From Thermoplasmata archaeon (GTDB taxonomy: Archaea > Thermoplasmatota > Thermoplasmata > Lutacidiplasmatales > UBA184), in assembly GCA_030039715.1 (NCBI GenBank), contig JASHVA010000143.1:1-9656 (forward strand): a stretch of DNA of 9,656 bases, in the 5' to 3' direction. Made by a program: the position numbers and the translations under genes. The notes under the pieces were generated by a model. It did no database searches. It had not been told where the DNA came from and saw nothing but the letters and a program-made list of their open reading frames with translations. Shown piece after piece: positions 1 to 5,322 of the stretch (position 1 is its first letter; each line of letters opens with the position of its first letter).

Positions 1-231
1 GATCACCTGGCCGGGAGGCATCTTCTCGCCGCCCAGCTTTCGCGTGACGATGCCGACCTGGTTCTCGTGGATCAGGTAGAGGCCGGCGATGAGGAAGATC
101 GCCAGCAACAGCCCGACCACGATGAGCGCGACCGCGAGGAGGAGGAACGGTCCCGCGAGGAGGAAGATCCCGACGACCAGCGCCGCCGCGACGAGCACCG
201 TGACAATGGCCCCGGTCGCATCCATCGCCAT
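1..231 (-). CDS. SPFH/band-7 family membrane protein, N-terminal part (truncated by window edge)
   Basis: The reverse strand encodes 77 residues from an ATG at 231 with no stop before the window ends, so only the N-terminus is visible. Residues about 8-52 are almost entirely hydrophobic with a break at Gly27-Pro28, which suggests a membrane hairpin or one long anchor. It is followed by LYLIHENQVGIVTRKLGG and then MPPGQVI. This 'anchor, then VGIVTRK.G..MPPG' pattern is how SPFH (stomatin/prohibitin/flotillin/HflK) proteins enter their band-7 domain; such proteins form membrane-bound ring scaffolds. A second in-frame ATG at 225 is an equally possible start. The upstream gap has no convincing Shine-Dalgarno or TATA box. 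Which SPFH subfamily it belongs to cannot be told from this fragment. Confidence 0.75.
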   Translation of the reverse strand, partial: MAMDATGAIVTVLVAAALVVGIFLLAGPFLLLAVALIVVGLLLAIFLIAGLYLIHENQVGIVTRKLGGEKMPPGQVI

Positions 232-270
232 GGTGGAGCGGTGTCCCCGACATCGAATCCGGGTAGTTGA

Positions 271-312
271 AGTCGGCGGAGCCCCCGACTCGGGCCCTCG
301 GGGGTGCGAGGG
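271..312. other. GC-rich inverted repeats in the gap between SPFH gene and tRNA-CAT
   Basis: Two small perfect inverted repeats lie side by side: AGTCGG (271-276) with CCGACT (285-290), and CCCTCG (295-300) with CGAGGG (307-312). They sit downstream of the tRNA pair and upstream of the SPFH start. They could help end tRNA transcription or shape a leader, but no T-tract of the kind archaeal polymerase uses is present. Chance pairing in GC-rich DNA is a real alternative. Confidence 0.25.
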
Positions 313-372
313 GCGGCGGGAGGAGAAGCCGCCTCGGTAGAGCGCGAAGGGAGGGTCGGCGCGCGCGAGGAG

Positions 373-448
373 TGGGCCCGGACGGATTTGAACCGTCGAT
401 CGACCGGTTATGAGCCGGACGCTCTGGGCCGGGCTAAGCTACGGGCCC
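373..448 (-). tRNA. tRNA with CAT anticodon (elongator Met, or Ile2 read after C34 modification)
   Basis: On the reverse strand a full 76-nt cloverleaf folds. It has a 7-bp acceptor GGGCCCG/CGGGCCC, U8-A9, D arm GCTT/GAGC, anticodon loop CTCATAA with anticodon CAT at 412-410, a 5-nt variable loop, T arm GACGG/CCGTC with loop TTCAAAT, and discriminator A at 373. CCA is not encoded (the next bases are CT). It has no intron. Pair 27:43 is a U:U mismatch. The GGGCCCG acceptor does not look like an archaeal initiator tRNA, so elongator Met or the Ile2 isoacceptor (agmatidine-modified in archaea) are the choices; sequence reading alone cannot settle it. It lies 19 nt downstream of tRNA-Asn and is probably cut from the same transcript. 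Confidence 0.9.
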
Positions 449-467
449 ATCCCCTGCGAGACCGAGG

Positions 468-571
468 CGCCGCCGAGCGGAGTTTCCGGCGAACGGCGTG
501 GCACCGTCCGCCGTTTGAACCGCTGACCCTTCGGTTAACAGCCGAGCGCTCTGCCACTGAGCTACGGCGGC
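468..571 (-). tRNA. tRNA-Asn(GTT) interrupted by a 32-nt intron in the T loop
   Basis: Reading the reverse strand from 571: acceptor GCCGCCG, U8-A9, D arm GCTC/GAGC, anticodon arm with loop CTGTTAA (anticodon GTT at 539-537), variable loop GGGTC and T-stem AGCGG (524-520) followed by TTCAAA. The expected T-stem partner CCGCT and acceptor partner CGGCGGC are absent there, but appear perfectly at 480-476 and 475-469, after an insert. Discriminator is G468; CCA is not encoded. Removing 32 nt gives a 72-nt tRNA with a normal 7-nt T loop. Pair 27:43 is a C:A mismatch; other stem pairs are Watson-Crick. The gene begins 26 nt after the upstream regulator's stop codon. A search without intron allowance would miss it or call it a pseudogene. 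Confidence 0.85.
482..514 (-). other. tRNA-Asn T-loop intron with BHB-like fold
   Basis: Between the two T-stem halves, 513-504 pairs with 496-487 in a 10-bp hairpin (one G:U) capped by a 7-nt loop (503-497). Below it are a 3-nt bulge AAA (516-514), a 3-bp helix TTC (519-517) with GAA (486-484), and a 3-nt bulge ACT (483-481) on the other strand, then the T-stem. Two 3-nt bulges on opposite strands around a short helix are the bulge-helix-bulge signal cut by archaeal tRNA-splicing endonuclease; here the central helix has 3 rather than 4 bp. A 7-nt T loop requires loss of 32 nt, either 513-482 (tRNA position 59/60) or 514-483 (58/59). The junction is not fixed, so the span given covers both. 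Confidence 0.75.
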
Positions 572-595
572 ACCGGCGGCGCCGAGCCGGCATCG

Positions 596-610
596 CGCTA
601 ATAGCCTTTC
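596..610 (-). promoter_or_regulatory. Putative TATA/BRE promoter for the tRNA-Asn/tRNA-CAT pair
   Basis: On the reverse strand GAAAGG (610-605) is followed by CTATTAG (604-598). This resembles a purine-rich BRE plus a weak TATA box and is centred about 30 nt before the first base of tRNA-Asn. The TAG of this box is also the stop codon of the upstream regulator, so the tRNA promoter would overlap the end of that gene. Read-through transcription from the regulator is the alternative. Confidence 0.4.
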
Positions 611-996
611 CGGCCCGGGGGCGGCCGCGCCTCGTGCTCGGCGGCGCGTTCCTTGAGCTGCTGCACGAGGGTCGACATCCGGTCGAGGCTCTTGTCGAGG
701 TTCAACCAGAACTCCCGCGCCTTGTCGGTGACGACGGCGCCGTCCGCCGACGGCTGGATCACGCCCTCTCGCTCCAGGAGGTGGAGCGAGTACCGGGTCT
801 TGTGGATCGGAAGGTGGAGCGCCTCGGAAAGCCGTATGATGCCGGTCGGTGGGCTCTTCGACAGCTTCTCGACGATGTCGACGTTCCGCGCGAGGAGGTC
901 GAGCTCCTCCACGATCCGGTCGACCAGGTGGCCGCCGTCGGCGCCCGGCTCCGGGCCCGGCGCGGCCCCGCGCTCGGAGATCTTCTCGGCGGGCAT
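598..996 (-). CDS. Small winged helix-turn-helix transcriptional regulator
   Basis: A 132-residue protein. After a flexible, Pro/Gly-rich N-terminus (1-22), residues 24-46 form a helix. Residues 52-79 then look like a helix-turn-helix: 'GIIRLSEALHLPIHKTRYSL', with the recognition helix around 64-74, followed by 'HLLEREGVI' and a short wing (80-90, '..DGAVVT'). Residues 91-121 are a long charged helix that may form a dimerising coiled coil. The pattern is that of compact archaeal wHTH regulators in which helix 3 selects DNA and the wing ends in 'ITDKA'. No ligand or metal site is visible, so the signal and targets are unknown. A weak TATA-like box lies 27 nt upstream and a G-rich stretch (GGGGGGT) precedes the ATG. 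The gene ends 26 nt before tRNA-Asn and follows the antiporter gene. Confidence 0.75.
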   Translation of the reverse strand: MPAEKISERGAAPGPEPGADGGHLVDRIVEELDLLARNVDIVEKLSKSPPTGIIRLSEALHLPIHKTRYSLHLLEREGVIQPSADGAVVTDKAREFWLNLDKSLDRMSTLVQQLKERAAEHEARPPPGRKGY

Positions 997-1019
997 GGCG
1001 ACCCCCCGGACCCGCGACG

Positions 1020-1030
1020 GTTTACTTGAA
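1020..1030 (-). promoter_or_regulatory. TATA-like box upstream of the wHTH regulator
   Basis: The reverse strand reads TTCAAGTAAAC, an A/T-rich island in otherwise GC-rich sequence, centred about 27 nt before the ATG at 996. That spacing would start the transcript at or next to the start codon (leaderless). The assignment rests on position and composition only. Confidence 0.4.
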
Positions 1031-1056
1031 CGTTGAGGCGGCCGGGCCGGGCCGGT

Positions 1057-2373
1057 TTAGGCGCCGGCCTCGCCGGGCGCCGCAGCCGGTGGCGCCGGTC
1101 CGGGATGGTAGTAGACGAAGATCCCGACCGTGGAGACGACCGTCGAGAACAGGATCGACAGGAACATCGCGTCGAGGAAGCCGGGGATCACGAGCCCGTA
1201 GGAAAGCGGGATCGTCGCGATGACGGCGGCCGCGAGCCCGCGGGAGATGTTGAAGGCGACGAGAGCTCGCTCCGAGCGCCGGGCCTCGGGCGCGGTCGAG
1301 AAGAACGGCCCGAGAAGCGGCAGCGCGACGAAGCGAACCGCGAGCATCGCGATCGCCACGGCGATCGTCGCCGCGAGCAGCCCCGGGCCGAGCGTGGTGG
1401 TCTGGAAGAGGATCCCGAGGTAGACGAAGAAGAAGGAGGAGGCGAAGAAGGCGACCTCCTTGTGGACCTGCTGGATCTGATCGACGTGCAGGGTCGATGT
1501 GGAGAGCCCCATCGCTCTCCGCAGGCGCTCGACCGAACGGGCGAGGAGCCCCGGGGCGACCGACGTGCCCGCCTGGCGTGCAGCGTCGAAGAGGAGCGCG
1601 TTCCCGATCGTGAGCCCGAAGACGAAGATCGTGATCGCGGCGCTGAGACCGATGAGGTCCGCGATCCCGTAGGTCGCGAGCACCATCGTGATCGTGAGCG
1701 TCCAGTAGTAGCCGGAAGCGAAGTCGCGCAGCCGATCCAGAACGAGCAGCCAGGCGAGGCCCAGCACGATCCCCGCGGCCGCCGAACCGAAGATGGTGAG
1801 CAGCAGGGACTCGGTCAGGGCCTCCGGATGGAGATTCCCCGAGACGACGAGGCCGACCAGCGTGAGCGGGACGATCAGCTGGAGGACGTCGGAGAGGACG
1901 GACTCGAAGAGGAGCGTCGTCTTGAGGTCCGAGGACATCCGGGCGGTCCGGACCAGGATCGGGACCGCGACGGAGCTCGGCCCCGAGAGCCCGAAGCCGA
2001 AGACGAAGCAGATCAGTAGCTCCCAGTGGAACGCGGCGTAGGCGAGGAGGGCGAGCGCGATCCCGGTGGCGGTCTGGACCGCGAAGGTGAACCCGGTCGC
2101 CCGCCCCACGACCCGCGCGAGGTCGGTGACCCGGATCTCGAGGCCGACCGAGAACAGGATGAAGGCGATGGTGAGCGCGACGACGAACGGGATCACCGAG
2201 TCGAGGAGCGCGAGCGTGTCGGGCGGCACGAGGCCGAAGTGCACGAGCGCGACGCCGAGAAGCATCAGCGGCAGGATGCTCGAGACCCGGACCTTCTCGA
2301 ACATCGCGTCGAGCACGAAGCCCGTGAACGCGATCGCCGCGAGGAGGAGGAGCGCCAGGTCCGCGTTGATCAT
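1057..2373 (-). CDS. Cation:proton antiporter, CPA superfamily (Na+ or K+/H+ exchanger)
   Basis: A 438-residue, very hydrophobic protein with about 11-13 predicted membrane helices and a short Pro/Ala/Gly cytoplasmic tail (424-438). Family marks are 'FSVGLEI' (74-80), an unwound-helix region 'GLSGPSSVAV' (128-137), 'LFESVLSD' (155-162) carrying the likely ion-binding Asp162, and 'NISRGLAAAV' (375-384) with the conserved Arg of the transporter core. CPA1 antiporters normally have Asn-Asp and electrogenic CPA2 members Asp-Asp at the binding site. Here it is Ser161-Asp162, and the usual Thr-Asp-Pro crossing motif is replaced by Pro-Ser-Ser, so the subfamily and ion are uncertain. It would exchange Na+ or K+ for protons across the cytoplasmic membrane for pH or salt balance. 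No TrkA-N domain is attached. The start ATG follows GGGAGG at a good spacing, so this mRNA is probably leadered. Confidence 0.88.
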   Translation of the reverse strand: MINADLALLLLAAIAFTGFVLDAMFEKVRVSSILPLMLLGVALVHFGLVPPDTLALLDSVIPFVVALTIAFILFSVGLEIRVTDLARVVGRATGFTFAVQTATGIALALLAYAAFHWELLICFVFGFGLSGPSSVAVPILVRTARMSSDLKTTLLFESVLSDVLQLIVPLTLVGLVVSGNLHPEALTESLLLTIFGSAAAGIVLGLAWLLVLDRLRDFASGYYWTLTITMVLATYGIADLIGLSAAITIFVFGLTIGNALLFDAARQAGTSVAPGLLARSVERLRRAMGLSTSTLHVDQIQQVHKEVAFFASSFFFVYLGILFQTTTLGPGLLAATIAVAIAMLAVRFVALPLLGPFFSTAPEARRSERALVAFNISRGLAAAVIATIPLSYGLVIPGFLDAMFLSILFSTVVSTVGIFVYYHPGPAPPAAAPGEAGA

Positions 2374-2420
2374 CTCCGGCCTCCCGCCGAGCGCTACGGC
2401 CTCCGGGGCTTGTTTCTTCC

Positions 2421-2436
2421 GACACTCCTAAACCCC
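2421..2436 (+). promoter_or_regulatory. Putative promoter of the MDR oxidoreductase gene
   Basis: GACACTCC followed by TAAAC makes a small A/T-richer patch centred about 33 nt before the ATG at 2464, in the 90-bp gap shared with the divergent antiporter. It is a weak match to BRE plus TATA. GTGGGG just before the ATG may act as ribosome binding site. Confidence 0.3.
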
Positions 2437-2463
2437 CCGGGCGGCTCGGTCGTCGTGGGGTCG

Positions 2464-3426
2464 ATGAAGGCCGCGGTCGTCCACGCGTTCGGGCAGCCCC
2501 CGCGGTACGACGATTTCCCGCCTCCGCCGGATCGCGAGGCCGCGATCCGCCTCCGGGTGTCGGCGGCGGCCGCGAGCCCGCTCGCGCGCTCGCGCGTCGC
2601 CGGGGCCCACTACAGCAGCTCCGCCGCGCCGCCGTTCGTGGCGGGCGTCGACGGAGTGGGGCTCGGGGCCGACGGCCGGCGGCGTTACTTCTTCCTCCCC
2701 GCCCCCCCGTACGGGGCGATGGAGGAGGAGGTCGTCGTCGCCGAGGCCCGGACGGTCCTCGTGCCCGAAGGGCTCGAGAGCACCGTGGCGGCCGCCGCCG
2801 CGAACTCGGGGATGTCGTGCTGGGTCCCGCTCACGCGTCTCGCGCCCCTCCGTGCCGGAGAGTCGGTCCTGGTCAACGGCGCGACGGGCGCCGCGGGACG
2901 GATGGCGGTGCAGGTCGCGCGCCATCTCGGGGCCGCGCACGTGGTGGCGACCGGACGGAACCCCGCGAAGCTCGAGGCGCTCGAGCCGCTCGGCGCCGAC
3001 GTTCGCCTTCCCCTCGGCGAGGCGGACGCTCGGCTCCGGGACGAGGTGCGCCGGTGGGCGCGGGAGCTCCGGGTCGGCGTCGTCCTCGACTACCTCTGGG
3101 GTCCCTCGGCTTCGGCGCTCCTCGCCGCGCTCGGTGGGCCGAACGCCCCGCGCGGACCCGACCGGATCCGATTCGTCCAGATCGGCGCGGTCTCGGGCGA
3201 CTCCATCCCGCTACCGAGCGCCCCCCTCCGCAGTTCCGGCGTGGAGATCCTCGGGAGCGGCATCGGGAGCTCCTCGCCCGACACGACGGTCGCAGCGATC
3301 GGGGAGTTCCTGGCGGCGCTGGGTCGGGAGCACTTCGCGGTCGACTTCGAGCGGTTCCCGCTCCGCGAGGTGGAGCGCAGCTGGGGCACCGAACGGGACC
3401 GGCGACGGGTGTACTCGATCCCGTGA
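2464..3426 (+). CDS. Zinc-independent medium-chain dehydrogenase/reductase (quinone oxidoreductase-like)
   Basis: A 320-residue protein starting MKAAVVHAFG, the usual opening of the MDR superfamily. The GroES-like N-domain includes 'FVAGVDGVG' (58-66). The Rossmann domain has the nucleotide-binding loop 'NGATGAAGRMAVQVA' (138-152), and 'ATGRN' (162-166) puts an Arg after the second strand, which favours NADPH over NADH. The Cys/His ligands of catalytic zinc and the four-Cys structural zinc lobe are absent, which places it with quinone oxidoreductase/enoyl reductase-type MDRs acting on activated C=C bonds or quinones; the true substrate is unknown. Length matches the family. The open frame extends upstream to 2026, but similarity begins only at this ATG, so I chose it. 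It runs divergently from the antiporter and converges on the propeller gene 44 bases away. Confidence 0.9.
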   Translation: MKAAVVHAFGQPPRYDDFPPPPDREAAIRLRVSAAAASPLARSRVAGAHYSSSAAPPFVAGVDGVGLGADGRRRYFFLPAPPYGAMEEEVVVAEARTVLVPEGLESTVAAAAANSGMSCWVPLTRLAPLRAGESVLVNGATGAAGRMAVQVARHLGAAHVVATGRNPAKLEALEPLGADVRLPLGEADARLRDEVRRWARELRVGVVLDYLWGPSASALLAALGGPNAPRGPDRIRFVQIGAVSGDSIPLPSAPLRSSGVEILGSGIGSSSPDTTVAAIGEFLAALGREHFAVDFERFPLREVERSWGTERDRRRVYSIP

Positions 3427-3440
3427 CCCCCGACCGGGCG

Positions 3441-3455
3441 CGGCGGGGGCCGCCG
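3441..3455. terminator. GC hairpin between convergent genes
   Basis: CGGCGG (3441-3446), loop GGG and CCGCCG (3450-3455) form a 6-bp perfect hairpin in the 44-base gap between the MDR gene and the propeller gene, which meet tail to tail. There is no T-run, so its role as a terminator is only suggested by position. Confidence 0.3.
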
Positions 3456-3470
3456 TGGCCGCCCCGTACG

Positions 3471-5270
3471 TCAGGGAGGAGGGGGCGGGGGCGGCGGATA
3501 CGATGGCGGCGGCGGTACGCCGCCTGAGCCGGGCGGAGCCGCGGCGGGGGGTCGGGACCGGCCGGCGCGCACGGCGAGCAGCACGACCGCGACGACGACG
3601 ACCAGCACGACGATGCCGATCACCGCGTAGCCCTCGATCCCGGGAAGCCCCAGGAAGCCGCTCCCGGGGGATTGACTCGGTCCGGTGGACCCCGCGCACT
3701 TGAACGCGATGTCCACGGTCGACGGGGCGCCGTCGATCGTCACCGAACCGGACTCGGTGGGCTCGTCGAGGACGCAGGCGTCGGGATCGTCCCACGCGCC
3801 GATCGTGTACGGGTAGACCCCGTTCGAGAGGTCGGAGAAGACGATCGTCGTCGTCGTCCGGTTCTCGACGCTCCCGTTCAGGTCGATGTTCCACCAGTAG
3901 CCGCTGGTGAGCCCGCTCTCCGCGAACGTCGCCGAGTACGTTCCCGGCGGGGGCGCGCTGGGGGCGGAACCGTTGACGATCGTGATGTCGTTGTCGTCGA
4001 AGCCCGGCACGTAGATCATGTCGGTCGCCGGGTCGAACGTCGGGGTGACCGGGTCCTCGGCGACGGGGATCTCGAGCGTGACGGTGTCCGTCGCCGTGTC
4101 GATCGCGTACAGCACCCCGTTCCCGGCGGACCCGGTCCCCGGCAGGTAGACGAAGTCGTTGACGGGGTCGAAGATCGGCTGCTCGTTGCCCACGAAATCG
4201 GATCCCCCGCTCAGGTTGGCGATGACGACGTTCTCGGGCGACACGACGGTGACAGAATCGTACCCCGCGGCCGGCACGTAGATGTCGCCGTTGACCGAGT
4301 CCACGACGGGGCTCGCGTACTGGTCGCCGCCGTCGGAGGCGGGTTCGATCGAGATGTTCTCGAGGAAGGTCGTGCCCTTCAGGACGCTCATGTTGTTGGT
4401 CCCGACGTTGACGACGTACATCTCCTGGTTCACGGGATCGTAGACCGGGGTCGTGGGCGTGGAGAGCCCGGTGATCGTGGCGATCACGGTGTTCGAGGTA
4501 CCGTTGATGATCGAGACGTTCGTCTGGTCCGTCGCGTCCGCACTGGCGTCCGGTATGTAGATGTCCCCGTCCGCCGGGTCGTACGCCCCTTCGATCGGCC
4601 CGAGCCCGACCTGGATCTGCGTCTCGAGGGTGTTGGTCGCCGGGTTGATCACCGAGACGTTGTCGTTGTTCGCCTCGATGTCGGAGGTCGCCTCGTCCGA
4701 GACGTAGAGGAGGTGGTTGACGGGGTCGTAGACGGGGGTCAGCGGATAGGAACTGTCCCCCGTGTCGATGTTCGCGACCAGGTCGTCCACGCCGGAGAAC
4801 GCCGTCACGTTGTTCGGGTAGTAGAGCGTCGGGGTCGAGTTGTCGTTCGGGATGTACAGCTCGTCGTTTTCGGGGTCGAACGTCGGGGTCTCGAGCTCGG
4901 CGTACTCCCCCTGGTAGATCTGTCCCACGACCTGATCGGTGGTGCCCGAGATGATCGTCACGTTGCTCGAATTGTCGCCCGCGAGGAAGCCGGCGGTGCT
5001 GTCCGGGAAGTAGAGGTCACCGTCGACCGGGTCGTAGGTCCCCTGGAACGGCGAGCTGATGTTCGTGATCGTGCCGACGACCGTGTTCGCCCCTCCGGCC
5101 GGGTGACCGACGACGAGGCTCACGAGCGGATCGGCCGCGAGGGGCGCGGCCGGTCGGTAGGGCGCCGGGTGCATCGCGCCCGCGGCGCCGAACCCGACGA
5201 AGAGGAGGACGACCACGCCGGCGATCGGTGCGGCCGAGAGGAGGACCCGTCGGGGGGGCCGGGGCGCCAC
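3471..5270 (-). CDS. Exported, membrane-anchored YVTN-type beta-propeller surface protein
   Basis: A 599-residue protein with a GTG start. Residues 9-32 are a signal or N-terminal anchor (Arg-Arg then a hydrophobic core ending AAGA). Residues 62-435 hold eight repeats of about 44-52 residues, each with a core like 'YDPVNGDIYVPD' (Asp at 80, 132, 182, 231, 278, 324, 368, 413) and 'VSVIN..TNTV.ATI', the pattern of YVTN beta-propellers. Residues 444-527 are a beta domain beginning 'YSATFAESGL..GYWWNIDLNG', with Cys499 and Cys525 able to form a disulfide. A membrane helix (548-567), an Arg stop-transfer (RAGRSR) and a Pro-rich tail ending in eight prolines follow. About 14 N-X-S/T sequons suggest heavy glycosylation, so the propeller faces outside. 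Propellers usually bind proteins or sugars; the ligand is unknown. The gap to the upstream CoA-transferase holds its own weak promoter. Confidence 0.88.
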   Translation of the reverse strand: MAPRPPRRVLLSAAPIAGVVVLLFVGFGAAGAMHPAPYRPAAPLAADPLVSLVVGHPAGGANTVVGTITNISSPFQGTYDPVDGDLYFPDSTAGFLAGDNSSNVTIISGTTDQVVGQIYQGEYAELETPTFDPENDELYIPNDNSTPTLYYPNNVTAFSGVDDLVANIDTGDSSYPLTPVYDPVNHLLYVSDEATSDIEANNDNVSVINPATNTLETQIQVGLGPIEGAYDPADGDIYIPDASADATDQTNVSIINGTSNTVIATITGLSTPTTPVYDPVNQEMYVVNVGTNNMSVLKGTTFLENISIEPASDGGDQYASPVVDSVNGDIYVPAAGYDSVTVVSPENVVIANLSGGSDFVGNEQPIFDPVNDFVYLPGTGSAGNGVLYAIDTATDTVTLEIPVAEDPVTPTFDPATDMIYVPGFDDNDITIVNGSAPSAPPPGTYSATFAESGLTSGYWWNIDLNGSVENRTTTTIVFSDLSNGVYPYTIGAWDDPDACVLDEPTESGSVTIDGAPSTVDIAFKCAGSTGPSQSPGSGFLGLPGIEGYAVIGIVVLVVVVAVVLLAVRAGRSRPPAAAPPGSGGVPPPPSYPPPPPPPP

Positions 5271-5292
5271 CCGGCCCCGACCGGGGTCCCGA

Positions 5293-5310
5293 CCAAAATC
5301 CTTTGCTCGT
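5293..5310 (-). promoter_or_regulatory. Putative promoter of the propeller gene
   Basis: The reverse strand reads GAGCAAAG followed by GATTTTGG, an A/T-rich island in the 52-bp gap, centred about 28 nt before the GTG at 5270. That is the BRE-TATA spacing expected for a leaderless transcript and supports both the GTG start and separate transcription from the CoA-transferase gene. Confidence 0.4.
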
Positions 5311-5322
5311 GCGCCTCCCGCT

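Noticed and set aside
501..520. Reading tRNA-Asn as a truncated pseudogene ending near 501
   Set aside because: The missing T-stem and acceptor halves are found intact at 469-480 behind a well-folded insert, so an intron explains all the bases better than decay.
1033..2019. Long plus-strand frame opposite the antiporter gene, rich in Arg, Glu and Asp
   Set aside because: It is the antisense shadow of a clear membrane transporter in GC-rich DNA; its low-complexity charged sequence resembles no protein.
2026..2463. N-terminal extension of the MDR oxidoreductase
   Set aside because: The first 146 codons are a shadow of the antiporter N-terminus and promoter gap; homology begins at the ATG at 2464.
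3474..3494. G-rich plus-strand stretch as a G-quadruplex
   Set aside because: Only three runs of three or more G occur close together; the G-richness follows from the polyproline codons on the other strand.
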